Program-made: the position numbers and the translations under genes
In this document: positions 1 through 9,625 of the stretch, one piece after another
How the letters are laid out: each line of letters starts with the position of its first letter
Position numbering within the stretch: the stretch's first letter is position 1
Origin: Amnimonas aquatica
GTDB lineage: Bacteria; Pseudomonadota; Gammaproteobacteria; Pseudomonadales; Moraxellaceae
DNA length: 25,329 nucleotides
Assembly (NCBI RefSeq): GCF_002943415.1
Contig: NZ_PTQZ01000001.1
Span: 2,229 to 27,557 of the forward strand
Reading direction: 5' to 3'
The notes under the pieces: generated by a model
What the model was told of the DNA's origin: nothing
Databases searched by the model: none
The model's input: only the letters and a program-made list of their open reading frames with translations

Positions 1-508
1 CGCCGGGCAGGCCGAGCTTGTGCGTGGTGATCAGGTCGACCGCGACACGGTTTTCCAGCATGTCGATGTGCGGGCATTCGCGCACGCGCGCCAGCAGCGT
101 GGTGGAAATGGCCTGCCCGGTGGTGTCGGCGGCATGGATGATGCGCCGGTGCGAATGCCCGCCCTCGCGGGTCAGGTGCAGGTGCGAGGCATCGTCCAGG
201 GTGAAGCCGACGCCCTGGTCGACCAGCCAGCGGATGGCGTCCGGTCCGTGCTCGACGGTGAAGGTGACGGCATCCTCGTGGCAGAGGCCGGCGCCGGCGA
301 CCAGGGTGTCGCGGACATGGTTGTCGGTGGAGTCGGTTTCGTCCATGGCGGCGGCGACGCCACCCTGGGCATAGTAGGTGCTGGCATCGGTGAGCGCGGC
401 CTTGGACAGCACCGCGATGCGCAGCGAGGGGTCGAGCTTGAGCGCGAGCGTGAGGCCGGCGGCGCCGCTGCCGATGATGAGGACGTCGTGCTCGAAGGAT
501 GCTGCCAT
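1..508 (-). CDS. nadB: L-aspartate oxidase, N-terminal part (cut by window edge)
   Basis: NadB is an FAD enzyme that oxidises L-aspartate to iminoaspartate, the first step of de novo NAD synthesis. The 169 visible residues begin with a Rossmann FAD-binding strand and turn (VLIIGSGAAG, residues 9-18). They continue with YAQGGVAA (46-53) and a DETDSTDNHVRDTL stretch, all typical of NadB and close to what I recall of the E. coli protein. I place the start at 508 because an AAGG lies 8 bases upstream and the length before GSGAAG fits the family. An in-frame ATG at 538 would add ten residues but has no ribosome binding site. The gene is divergent from the mucD-like protease. The C-terminal two thirds lie outside the window. 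Confidence 0.95.
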   Translation of the reverse strand, partial: MAASFEHDVLIIGSGAAGLTLALKLDPSLRIAVLSKAALTDASTYYAQGGVAAAMDETDSTDNHVRDTLVAGAGLCHEDAVTFTVEHGPDAIRWLVDQGVGFTLDDASHLHLTREGGHSHRRIIHAADTTGQAISTTLLARVRECPHIDMLENRVAVDLITTHKLGLPG

Positions 509-743
509 GTTCGCGGCCTTGGATAGGGTGACTGTCATGAGGGCGTGATGATGCCATAGTATGGGCCGGCGATAATCCTTCCTCCCATGGGGGTATTGGC
601 CCGGGCCCGAAGGGGCTATTGCCTGTCCCGATGTTGTGCGGCAGGCTGTCTACCCTGGGCCGCCTCCCGGCGTTATCAGCGGTCTCTCCCCGGCGGACAG
701 CGCCGGCGCATGTCGCGCCGCGCTCCGCACGCAGGGTCCCACA

Positions 744-762
744 CCCGTGTTCCGGACACGGG
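744..762 (+). promoter_or_regulatory. Perfect hairpin just before the mucD ribosome binding site
   Basis: CCCGTGT (744-750) and ACACGGG (756-762) are exact complements around a 5-base loop. The hairpin ends about 6 bases before the Shine-Dalgarno AAGGAGA (about 768-774) of the protease gene. It is seen directly. A role in translation control or mRNA stability is inference. I found no convincing sigma-E type promoter in the 244-base nadB-mucD spacer. Confidence 0.45.
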
Positions 763-782
763 AAAACAAGGAGATACACACG

Positions 783-2177
783 ATGTCCCTGCGTCAGCAC
801 GGATTGACCTGGCTTTCCGCCATCGCTTTCGGACTTTTCTCCGGCCTGGCCCAGGCGGCCCTGCCCGCGTTCGACGCCATCGTCGACGCGGCCAGCCCGT
901 CGGTGGTCAACATCAGCGCCACGGCCAAGAGCCGTCCGGCGCAGATCGCCTCCGGCGACGACATCCAGGAGCTGCTGCGCCGCTTCTACGGCCTCGAGGC
1001 GCAGCCGCAGCAGCCCCGCACCCGGCAGTCCTTCGGCTCCGGTTTCATCATCAGCAGCGACGGCTATGTGCTGACCAACAACCATGTCATCGACCAGGCC
1101 GACAAGGTCACCGTGCGCCTCAGCGACCGCCGCGAGGTCGAGGCCAAGGTCATCGGCACCGACCCGCGCACCGACATCGCGCTGATCAAGATCGCCGCCA
1201 CCGACCTGCCGGCGGTGAAGATCGGCGATCCCTCGAAGCTGCGCGTCGGCGAGTGGGTGCTGGCCATCGGCTCGCCGTTCGGCTTCGACTACTCGGCCAC
1301 CGCCGGCATCGTCAGCGCCAAGTCGCGCGCGCTGCCCAGCGAGGCCTACGTGCCCTTCATCCAGACCGATGTCGCCATCAACCCGGGCAACTCCGGCGGC
1401 CCGCTGTTCAACGCCGCCGGCGAGGTGGTCGGCATCAACTCGCAGATCTACAGCCGCTCCGGCGGCTTCATGGGCCTGTCGTTCGCGATTCCGGTCGATG
1501 TCGCCATGGAGGTGGTGGGTCAGCTGCGCGACAAGGGCAAGGTCAGTCGCGGCTACCTCGGTGTCGCCATCCAGGAAGTGACCAAGGACCTGGCCGATGC
1601 CTACGGCCTGGCCAAGCCGGCCGGCGCGCTGATCTCCAGCGTGGAGCCGGAGTCGCCGGCGGCGCGTGCCGGCCTCAAGGCCGGTGACGTGGTGACCGAG
1701 TTCGACGGCAAGCCCATCACCCTGTCGGCCGAGCTGCCGCAGGCCATCGGCCGCGCCAAGGTCGGCAGCGTGTATTCGCTGGGCATCTTCCGCGACCGCA
1801 AGGCGCAGCAGCTCAAGGTGGCCATCGAGCCGCTGCCGGAAGAGGAGACGGCTGCCGGTGGTGCCAAGGGCACGACCCCCGACCTGTCGCGCCTCGGCCT
1901 GCGCCTGCGCGACCTGCAGGAAGCCGAGAAGACGCAGCTGAAGATCGCCGGCGGCGTGCTGGTGGTGCAGGTGGCCGATGGCTCCGGCGCCGAGGCCGGG
2001 CTGGCGGTCGGCGATGTCATCACCCAGATCGGCAGCACGCCGGTCAACAACGGCCGCGAGTTCGTCGCCGCCGTGCGCAAGCTGTCGGCCGGCCAGACCG
2101 TGCCGCTGACGGTGGCGCGGCGTGGCAACAGCCTCATCCTCGCGCTGCGCCTGGAGCCGCAGGACTCGGCACGCTGA
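783..2177 (+). CDS. mucD: Periplasmic HtrA/Deg-family serine endoprotease, MucD-like
   Basis: This 464-residue protein is a DegP/DegQ/MucD-type protease that degrades misfolded envelope proteins. It starts with a signal peptide (residues 1-25, likely cut after AQA). The trypsin-like domain carries the triad His101 (TNNHVID), Asp131 (TDIALIKI) and Ser204 (NPGNSGGPLF). Two PDZ domains follow, at about 250-340 and 380-460. The start at 783 is set by AAGGAGA a few bases upstream and by the signal peptide; the frame stays open further upstream, but without a leader sequence. The position before lepA matches mucD in Pseudomonas and Xanthomonas. The usual upstream rpoE/algU and anti-sigma genes are absent; nadB is the direct neighbour. 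DegQ would be an equally fair name by sequence; mucD is chosen for context. Confidence 0.93.
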   Translation: MSLRQHGLTWLSAIAFGLFSGLAQAALPAFDAIVDAASPSVVNISATAKSRPAQIASGDDIQELLRRFYGLEAQPQQPRTRQSFGSGFIISSDGYVLTNNHVIDQADKVTVRLSDRREVEAKVIGTDPRTDIALIKIAATDLPAVKIGDPSKLRVGEWVLAIGSPFGFDYSATAGIVSAKSRALPSEAYVPFIQTDVAINPGNSGGPLFNAAGEVVGINSQIYSRSGGFMGLSFAIPVDVAMEVVGQLRDKGKVSRGYLGVAIQEVTKDLADAYGLAKPAGALISSVEPESPAARAGLKAGDVVTEFDGKPITLSAELPQAIGRAKVGSVYSLGIFRDRKAQQLKVAIEPLPEEETAAGGAKGTTPDLSRLGLRLRDLQEAEKTQLKIAGGVLVVQVADGSGAEAGLAVGDVITQIGSTPVNNGREFVAAVRKLSAGQTVPLTVARRGNSLILALRLEPQDSAR

Positions 2178-2195
2178 TCACGCGTGAGCGTGTGC

Positions 2196-2217
2196 GAGGC
2201 GGTCTTCAGGCCGCCTC
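2196..2217 (+). terminator. Hairpin after mucD, possible weak terminator
   Basis: GAGGCGG (2196-2202) and CCGCCTC (2211-2217) pair perfectly around an 8-base loop, 18 bases after the mucD stop. No T-run follows, so it is not a classical intrinsic terminator. A 10-base perfect palindrome TCACGCGTGA (2178-2187) lies directly between the stop and this hairpin. Confidence 0.45.
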
Positions 2218-2248
2218 CGCGCGCCGGCTCATGCAGCAGCGCGCGCCG

Positions 2249-2276
2249 GTGACGGCGCCGGGCCTCGTGCTACACT
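2249..2276 (+). promoter_or_regulatory. Candidate sigma-70 promoter for lepA
   Basis: A -35-like GTGACG (2249-2254) and a -10-like TACACT (2271-2276) are separated by 16 bases. They lie upstream of lepA in the mucD-lepA spacer and would give a 5' leader of about 75 bases. The match is moderate (four of six bases at each box). No start site is known. Confidence 0.4.
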
Positions 2277-2359
2277 ACGCCCCTTTTGTTGGCCCGGTGC
2301 GCTTCGGCGCGCCGGTGCTTAGTGCAGCCTTGTGTGCAGCCCCATCCGGGTGAGTGTCC

Positions 2360-4162
<1,803 letters not shown>

Positions 4163-4163
4163 G

Positions 4164-4212
4164 CGGGCCGCCGGCCCGGAATTGCCGTGTGGCCGGCCTC
4201 GCAGAGGCGGCC
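4164..4212 (+). repeat. Two tandem hairpins in the lepA-lepB spacer
   Basis: CGGGCC (4164-4169) pairs with GGCCCG (4173-4178) directly after the lepA stop. A second stem at 4191-4212 has nine pairs, one bulged G and a GCA loop. No T-run follows either stem. They could slow or stabilise the mRNA ahead of the lepB ribosome binding site at 4221-4225. This is inference from complementarity only. Confidence 0.4.
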
Positions 4213-4231
4213 GTCCGTACAGGAGAGTCTC

Positions 4232-5059
4232 TTGGACATCGATTTTTCGCTGGTGCTCACCATCGCCGTGCTGGTCTGCGGCGCGCTCTGGGCCTTCGAT
4301 GCCCTGCTGCTGAAGCCGGGTCGCCGCCGCCGGCTGGAAACCGCGCAGACCGCGGCCCGCGCCCAGGGCAGCACGCTGCCGGCCGAGGCCGAGCAGCAGA
4401 TCCTGCGCGAGCCCTGGCTGTTCGAGACCGCGCACGGCTTCTTTCCGGTGCTGGCGGTGGTCTGGCTGCTGCGCTCCTTCCTGGCCGAGCCGTTCACCAT
4501 CCCGTCGGGCTCCATGCTGCCCTCGCTGGAAGTCGGCGACTACGTGCTGGTCAACAAGTTCAGCTACGGTGTGCGCCTGCCGGTGATCGGCACCGAGATC
4601 CTGCCGCTGGGCCGGCCGGAGCGTGGCGATGTCATGGTGTTCAAGTTCCCCGAGCAGCCGTCGATCAACTACATCAAACGCGTCATCGGCCTGCCCGGCG
4701 ACCATATCGAAAGTCGTGACGAAGTGCTCTACATCAACGGTGTCGAGGCCAAGCGCGAGCTGCTGTCGCAGGAACCGGAAGTCGATCCCTGGGAGCAGGT
4801 CTGGCGCGAGAACCTGCTCGGTGCCACCCACACCACGCGCGAGGAGATCGGTCGCCAGCCGGCCGGTGCCAACTGGTCCTACACGGTGCCGGCAGGCCAT
4901 TACTTCATGATGGGCGACAACCGCGACAACTCGAACGACAGCCGCTTCTGGGGCCCGGTGTCGGAGGAGCTGATCGTCGGCAAGGCGTTCTATATCTGGA
5001 TGCACAAGAAGCCGGGCCTGCACCTGCCGGTATTCTCGCGCAACGGGAGCATCGAGTGA
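4232..5059 (+). CDS. lepB: Signal peptidase I
   Basis: LepB cleaves signal peptides from exported proteins at the outer face of the inner membrane. The 275-residue protein has two N-terminal membrane segments (about 5-26 and 66-85). It then carries the catalytic Ser94 in PSGSMLPSL and general base Lys149 in INYIKRVIGLPGD, the Ser/Lys dyad of the family. The C-terminal GDNRDNSNDSRFWG box is also present. I choose TTG at 4232: AGGAG (4221-4225) lies six bases upstream, and the protein then begins just ahead of the first membrane helix. An in-frame ATG at 4187 would add 15 polar residues without a binding site. Its stop overlaps the rnc start. Confidence 0.96.
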   Translation: MDIDFSLVLTIAVLVCGALWAFDALLLKPGRRRRLETAQTAARAQGSTLPAEAEQQILREPWLFETAHGFFPVLAVVWLLRSFLAEPFTIPSGSMLPSLEVGDYVLVNKFSYGVRLPVIGTEILPLGRPERGDVMVFKFPEQPSINYIKRVIGLPGDHIESRDEVLYINGVEAKRELLSQEPEVDPWEQVWRENLLGATHTTREEIGRQPAGANWSYTVPAGHYFMMGDNRDNSNDSRFWGPVSEELIVGKAFYIWMHKKPGLHLPVFSRNGSIE

Positions 5060-5784
5060 CCGATCCGCTGGCCCGCTTCCAGCGCATCCTCGGCTACCAG
5101 TTCGAGGATGCGCAGTGGCTGAAGCTGGCGCTGACGCATCGCAGCGTGTCCGGGCGCCGCAACAACGAGCGTCTGGAGTTTCTCGGCGACGGCCTGCTCA
5201 ACTTCGTGATTGCCGACTGCCTGTACCTGCAGTTCCCCGACCAGGACGAGGGCCGGCTGTCGCGCCTGCGCGCGACCCTGGTGCGCCAGGACAGCCTGGC
5301 CATCATCGCCCGCGAGTGGCAGCTCGGCGACTTCCTGCTCATGGGCTCGGGCGAGCTCAAGAGCGGCGGGTTCCGGCGCGAGTCCATCCTCGCCGACGGC
5401 GTCGAGGCGGTGATCGGCGCCATGCACCGCGATGGTGTCAGCCTGCCCGACATGCAGATGCACATCCGCCGCTGGTATGGCGACCGGCTGCTCGCCCTGC
5501 AGGCCGGTGACACCCTGAAGGATGCCAAGAGCCGCCTGCAGGAGTGGCTGCAGGCGCGCAAACGCCCGCTGCCGCAGTACGAGGTGCTTTCCATCACCGG
5601 CGAGGCGCATGATCAGCATTTCCACGTGCGCTGCGTGGTCGGTCCCGACGAGACCGGCAAGACCGCCGCAGCTGCCGTGATCACCGAGGGCCGCGGCCCC
5701 AGCCGGCGCATCGCCGAACAGGAGGCCGCCGCCGTCGCGCTGGCCTCGCTACAGGACACAGGAAGCCAGCATGGCCAGCAATGA
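5056..5784 (+). CDS. rnc: Ribonuclease III
   Basis: RNase III cuts double-stranded RNA, including rRNA precursors. The 242-residue protein has the catalytic domain with [11 protein letters not shown]. The acidic residues Glu38, Asp45, Asp114 and Glu117 fall at the same numbers as in E. coli. A double-stranded RNA-binding domain occupies about 154-235. The usual Ser after the signature Asp (LEFLGDS) is Gly46 here, which is probably tolerated. The GTG start overlaps the lepB stop (GTGA), with GGGAG at 5045-5049, so translation is probably coupled. It overlaps era by 14 bases. The lepB-rnc-era order is classical. Confidence 0.96.
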   Translation: MTDPLARFQRILGYQFEDAQWLKLALTHRSVSGRRNNERLEFLGDGLLNFVIADCLYLQFPDQDEGRLSRLRATLVRQDSLAIIAREWQLGDFLLMGSGELKSGGFRRESILADGVEAVIGAMHRDGVSLPDMQMHIRRWYGDRLLALQAGDTLKDAKSRLQEWLQARKRPLPQYEVLSITGEAHDQHFHVRCVVGPDETGKTAAAAVITEGRGPSRRIAEQEAAAVALASLQDTGSQHGQQ

Positions 5785-6733
5785 CGATGTGATCAGCAAT
5801 TTCTTCGGGCAGGGTGGCGCCGGCGATCAGCCGGCCTGGCCGGCAGACTACCGCTGCGGCTACGTGTCCATCGTCGGGCGGCCGAATGTCGGCAAGTCGA
5901 CGCTGCTCAACCACATCCTCGGACAGAAGCTCGCCATCACCTCGCGCAAGCCGCAGACCACGCGTCACCGCATGCTCGGCATCGTCACCCGCGACAATGT
6001 GCAGGCGATCTATGTCGACACCCCGGGCATCCATGGCCAGGAGCGCAAGGCGATCAACCGCTACATGAACCGCGCGGCCAGCTCGGCGCTGAAGGATGTC
6101 GACGTGGTGCTGTTCGTGGTCGACGGTCTGAAGTGGTCGCCGGACGACGAGCTGGTGCTGGAGAAGCTGCAGAAGATCAGCTTGCCGGTGCTGCTGGTGA
6201 TCAACAAGGTCGACACGGTCGAGGACAAGGCGGCGCTGCTGCCGCACATCGAGCAGCTGACGCAGCGCCTGCCGTTCGCGGAGGTGGTGCCGGTGTCCGC
6301 GCTCAAGGGACACAACCTCGACCGCCTGCATGACGCGGTCGGCCAGCGCCTGCCGTTCTCGCCGCCGTTCTACGACGAGGACCAGATCACCGACCGTTCG
6401 CAGCGCTTCCTGGCAGCCGAGATGGTGCGCGAGAAAATCATGCGCCAGCTCGGCGAGGAAGTGCCCTACGAGCTGACCGTGGAGATCGAGGAGTTCAAGC
6501 AGGAGGGGCGCCTGCTGCGCATCTCGGCCTGCATCCTGGTCGAGCGCGAGGGCCAGAAGAAGATCGTGATCGGCGACAACGGCCAGCGCCTCAAGCTGAT
6601 CGGCACCGAGGCCCGCATCGACATGGAGAAGCTGTTCGGCAGCAAGATCATGTTGTCGCTGTGGGTCAAGATCAAGGGCGGCTGGTCCGATGACGAGCGC
6701 GCGCTCAAGAGCCTGGGCTATGGCGATGCCTGA
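5771..6733 (+). CDS. era: GTPase Era
   Basis: Era is a GTPase that binds the 3' end of 16S rRNA and helps mature the 30S subunit. The 320 residues include GRPNVGKS (36-43), the switch segment KPQTTRHR (60-67), DTPG (83-86), NKVD (145-148) and SALKG. A C-terminal KH domain at about 235-300 contains [12 protein letters not shown]. The N-terminus is some 20 residues longer than in E. coli and has a Gly/Ala-rich, probably flexible, stretch. The ATG at 5771 is preceded by AGGA and lies inside the end of rnc, which points to translational coupling. Confidence 0.97.
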   Translation: MASNDDVISNFFGQGGAGDQPAWPADYRCGYVSIVGRPNVGKSTLLNHILGQKLAITSRKPQTTRHRMLGIVTRDNVQAIYVDTPGIHGQERKAINRYMNRAASSALKDVDVVLFVVDGLKWSPDDELVLEKLQKISLPVLLVINKVDTVEDKAALLPHIEQLTQRLPFAEVVPVSALKGHNLDRLHDAVGQRLPFSPPFYDEDQITDRSQRFLAAEMVREKIMRQLGEEVPYELTVEIEEFKQEGRLLRISACILVEREGQKKIVIGDNGQRLKLIGTEARIDMEKLFGSKIMLSLWVKIKGGWSDDERALKSLGYGDA

Positions 6734-6742
6734 GGCGGCGTG

Positions 6743-6762
6743 CCGGGGCCTGCGGGCTCTGG
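6743..6762 (+). repeat. Hairpin in the era-recO spacer
   Basis: CCGGGGCC (6743-6750) and GGCTCTGG (6755-6762) form eight RNA pairs, two of them G-U, around a TGCG loop. No T-run follows. It lies between the era stop and the weak recO ribosome binding site. Confidence 0.35.
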
Positions 6763-6795
6763 TGATGCGCTCGCACGGCGGCACGGGGCGCCGGC

Positions 6796-7572
6796 GTGCG
6801 TGACCTGGACTGGCAGCCGGCCTATCTGCTGCATGCCCGCGCCTACCGCGAAACCAGCGTGCTGGCCGAATGGCTGCTGCCCGGTCCCGGCCGTGTCGGC
6901 AGCATCCTGCGTGGTGCGCGGCGCAAGGGTGGCAGCCTGCCGGCGCCGTTCCAGCCCTATTTCGTGCAGGTCGCCGGTGGTGGCGAGCTGAGGCAGATCC
7001 CCGGCATCGAGCCCGCCGGCCCGGCCTTGTCGCTCACCGGCGGTGCGCTGTTCTCCGGGCTTTACCTGAACGAGCTGCTGGTGCGCCTGCTGCCGCGCGA
7101 GCTGCCGCAGCCGGAGCTGTTCGTGGCCTACGCCGGCGCGCTCGGAGAGCTGGCCGAACTGGTCGGCGGTGACATGACGGACATCGAGCTGGTGCTGCGG
7201 CGTTTCGAGCGCCAGCTGCTCGACAGCATGGGCCAGACGGTCAGCAACATGCACCAGGCTGATACCCACGAGCCGCTGCGGCCGGGCTGCTTCTACCAGT
7301 ACTATCCCGAACATGGCTGGCTGCCGGCGCGCGAAGGCCAGCGCGGCGCCTGCGACGGCGATGACATCCTCGCCGTGGCCGCCGACGCGCTCGACACGCC
7401 GGCCCGCCGCCGTCTGGCCAAGGCCTTGTACCGCATGGCACTGGAGCCTTTGCTGGGCGGGCGGCCGCTGAAGAGCCGCGATCTGTTCGCCGCCATGGTG
7501 CCGGCTGCCGCCGGCGCGATATTCACCGAACCACCGCCCGCCCCGACGGCGGATGAGGAGCCCGCATCGTGA
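6796..7572 (+). CDS. recO: DNA repair protein RecO
   Basis: RecO works with RecR to load RecA onto SSB-coated single-stranded DNA in gap repair. The 258-residue protein opens with the family N-terminal OB-fold signature [14 protein letters not shown] (10-23), followed by a helical C-terminal domain. I see no four-cysteine zinc finger, as in E. coli RecO. GTG at 6796 is the only start in this frame close to the OB-fold; the binding site is weak (GGGG at 6785-6788). The gene follows era after 62 bases and its stop overlaps the pdxJ start. The order era-recO-pdxJ is conserved in gammaproteobacteria and supports the call. Confidence 0.92.
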   Translation: MRDLDWQPAYLLHARAYRETSVLAEWLLPGPGRVGSILRGARRKGGSLPAPFQPYFVQVAGGGELRQIPGIEPAGPALSLTGGALFSGLYLNELLVRLLPRELPQPELFVAYAGALGELAELVGGDMTDIELVLRRFERQLLDSMGQTVSNMHQADTHEPLRPGCFYQYYPEHGWLPAREGQRGACDGDDILAVAADALDTPARRRLAKALYRMALEPLLGGRPLKSRDLFAAMVPAAAGAIFTEPPPAPTADEEPAS

Positions 7573-8315
7573 CCGTTTCCGCCAGCAGTCCGCTCTATCT
7601 GGGCGTCAACATCGACCACGTGGCGACGCTGCGCCAGGCGCGCGGCACGCGCTATCCGGAGCCGGTGCACGCGGCGCTGATCGCCGAGGAGCACGGGGCG
7701 GACGGCATCACCGTGCATCCGCGCGAGGATGGCAGGCACATCCAGAAGCGCGACGTGCGCCTGCTCGCCGAGGTGCTGCAGACGCGCATGAACCTGGAGA
7801 TGGCGGTGACCGAGGACATGCTGGCCTTCGCCGAGGAGATCCGGCCTGCGCATGTCTGCCTGGTGCCGGAGAAGCGCGAGGAGCTGACCACCGAGGGCGG
7901 CCTGGACGTGATAGGCGGTTTCGACCGCGTCAGCGCAGCCTGCCGCCGCCTCGGCCGGCTGGGCATGGACGTGTCGCTGTTCATCGATCCAGATCCGGCG
8001 CAGATCGACGCCGCCATCCGCGCCGGCGCGCCGACCATCGAGTTGCACACCGGCGCCTATGCCGATGCCGAAACGGCCGAGGAGATCGAGGCCGAGTTCC
8101 AGCGCATCCGCCTGGCGGCCGAATACGCGCACGGCAAGCTGGTGGTCAACGCCGGCCACGGCCTGCACTATCACAATACCCAGCGCATCGCCGCGCTGCC
8201 GCAGTTCCACGAGCTCAACATCGGCCACGCCCTCATCGCGCGCGCGCTGTTCAGCGGCCTGGCGGCAGCGGTGAGCGACATGAAGCAGCTGATGCTGGCG
8301 GCCCGCAGGGGCTGA
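7569..8315 (+). CDS. pdxJ: Pyridoxine 5'-phosphate synthase
   Basis: PdxJ condenses 1-deoxyxylulose 5-phosphate with 3-amino-2-oxopropyl phosphate to form pyridoxine 5'-phosphate, the last ring-forming step of vitamin B6 synthesis. The 248-residue TIM barrel shows [13 protein letters not shown] (14-26), HPREDGRHI (50-58), the catalytic Glu77 in [20 protein letters not shown] and [11 protein letters not shown]. The start is GTG at 7569, overlapping the recO stop by four bases, with GAGGAG at 7555-7560. Its substrate is a branch of the pathway that also supplies Dxr, encoded later in the window. acpS, which often follows pdxJ, is not next. Confidence 0.97.
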   Translation: MTVSASSPLYLGVNIDHVATLRQARGTRYPEPVHAALIAEEHGADGITVHPREDGRHIQKRDVRLLAEVLQTRMNLEMAVTEDMLAFAEEIRPAHVCLVPEKREELTTEGGLDVIGGFDRVSAACRRLGRLGMDVSLFIDPDPAQIDAAIRAGAPTIELHTGAYADAETAEEIEAEFQRIRLAAEYAHGKLVVNAGHGLHYHNTQRIAALPQFHELNIGHALIARALFSGLAAAVSDMKQLMLAARRG

Positions 8316-8349
8316 GCCGGCCACAGCGCAAGCAACGGAAAACGAAGAG

Positions 8350-8808
8350 ATGAACGACGAAGAGTTCGATGCCTTCCTGGCCTCCTGCTGCCAGGCCCTG
8401 GCAGTCAAGCAGACCGAGCTGGACGGGCGCTACGGCCTGACCGCGCAGCGCCGCTGGTATTTCGATGACCACGAGGGCGTGCTGATCTTCTTTGGTGACG
8501 ATGGCCGCGCGCAGCTGCGTTTCGCGGTGACGCCAATCGGCACCTACGCGGCCAACCAGGAAACCTGGAAGTGGGCCTGGGCCAACGGTCACATCGAGCA
8601 GCCGCTGCGCGACAAGGCGCAGGCGCTGCAAGGCCTGTTCGGGGTCACCGACTACGAATGCTTCATCGAGGCCGAGCCGTTCGCGGTCGACGAGGGCATG
8701 GCCTGGGAACTGGCCGCCGCCGCCGTGCATCAGCTGGGTGCGTTGGGCTGCTACCGGGCGCCGAACCGCGAGATCCAGCTTTTCCTCGCACTGGACCGTT
8801 TGCTCTGA
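8350..8808 (+). CDS. Conserved hypothetical protein, resembles DUF6882
   Basis: This is a 152-residue acidic protein without signal peptide or membrane segment, so probably cytoplasmic. The central GTYAANQETWKWAWANGHI block (about 63-81), an aromatic-rich stretch of Trp-x-Trp-x-Trp-Ala-Asn type, recalls the DUF6882 family. That assignment is from memory, not from a search. The function is unknown. The start has GAAGAG directly upstream and lies 34 bases after pdxJ, so it is probably the last gene of the lepA-pdxJ transcript. Codon use looks like its neighbours, so nothing suggests recent transfer. Confidence 0.75.
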   Translation: MNDEEFDAFLASCCQALAVKQTELDGRYGLTAQRRWYFDDHEGVLIFFGDDGRAQLRFAVTPIGTYAANQETWKWAWANGHIEQPLRDKAQALQGLFGVTDYECFIEAEPFAVDEGMAWELAAAAVHQLGALGCYRAPNREIQLFLALDRLL

Positions 8809-8851
8809 GCCTGGAGGCTGACGCCTGAGGCCGGGCTGCCGGAGGGGCATG

Positions 8852-8889
8852 GCCGCCGGCCCGCCTGTCCGTGCCAGGCGGCCGGCGGC
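8852..8889. terminator. Strong hairpin between convergent genes
   Basis: GCCGCCGG-C-CCGCCTG (8852-8867) pairs with CAGGCGG-CCGGCGGC (8875-8889). This makes 15 G/C-rich pairs with one bulged C and a 7-base loop. It sits between the stops of the DUF6882-like gene and the SIMPL gene, so it could end both transcripts. There is no T-run, so rho-independent function is inferred from position. Confidence 0.65.
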
Positions 8890-8895
8890 AGCCGA

Positions 8896-9606
8896 TCAGG
8901 GCTGGAGCTGGATGGTACCGTTGACCGACACGCTGAGGCGACTCTCGCCACCGGCCATTTCCGGCACCGGCGCGGCTTCGTCGGCCGACGCCTTCATGGC
9001 CATCATCATGGGCGCGCGCGGGAAGTAGCCGCCGCCGGTGCTGCCGAGGTTCATCTGCACCAGCTGGTAGCCCTTGGCGCCCCAGGCCTGGCGCACTGCG
9101 TCAGCCTTGCTGCGGAAGGCGGCGATGGCCTCGCTGGTGAGCTGCCTCTCGATGTCCTGGCGGGTCTCTTCCGACACCACGAAGCCCAGACCCTGCAGCT
9201 GCAGGCTGTCCTGGAGCTGGGCCAGCAGTTCGCCGGCGGCCTTGAAGTCCTTGGATTCGACGGTCAGCTCGGCACGGCCGCGCCAGCTTTCCAGTTTCTG
9301 GGTCTTGCCGTAGATCGGCCAGTTGCGCTGGTTGCCGGAGGAGACCTTGACGGTCGGGAAGGCCTTGGCGCGCGCCAGCGCGTTGTTCATGGCCAGGGTC
9401 AGGCCGCGTGCGACGGCTGCCGGGTCGCGGTCGTTCACTTCGACGCTCAGGGTGGCGCGCAGCAGATCGTTGGGCAGCACCTGCGAGACCTCGGTCTGGA
9501 AGTCGACGCGGTTCATGGGCTGCGGCTCCGCGGCCATGGCAGGAGCGGCCAGCGCGAGAGCGAAGGCCAGGCCGGACAGGGCGAGCGGGCTGAAATGATT
9601 TTTCAT
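8896..9606 (-). CDS. SIMPL-domain (DUF541) periplasmic protein
   Basis: The product has 236 residues. It begins with a clear signal peptide (residues 1-28, likely cut after AMA), so it is exported to the periplasm or outer envelope. The mature part has the SIMPL/DUF541 pattern: a repeated strand-helix unit with long segments such as LRATLSVEVNDRDPAAVARG and KSKDFKAAGELLAQL-like helices, and a C-terminal strand VSVNGTIQLQP. Relatives include E. coli YggE, linked to oxidative stress, but the molecular function is not established. ATG at 9606 is preceded by GGAGA; upstream in-frame Met codons lie before the signal peptide and lack a binding site. It is divergent from the YqhA-like gene. Confidence 0.82.
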   Translation of the reverse strand: MKNHFSPLALSGLAFALALAAPAMAAEPQPMNRVDFQTEVSQVLPNDLLRATLSVEVNDRDPAAVARGLTLAMNNALARAKAFPTVKVSSGNQRNWPIYGKTQKLESWRGRAELTVESKDFKAAGELLAQLQDSLQLQGLGFVVSEETRQDIERQLTSEAIAAFRSKADAVRQAWGAKGYQLVQMNLGSTGGGYFPRAPMMMAMKASADEAAPVPEMAGGESRLSVSVNGTIQLQP

Positions 9607-9625
9607 GAAAAATTCTCCGTGGACC

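Noticed and set aside
598..607. GGCCCGGGCC palindrome in the nadB-mucD spacer
   Set aside because: Short self-complementary G/C runs are expected by chance at this base composition, and no spacing to a promoter could be shown.
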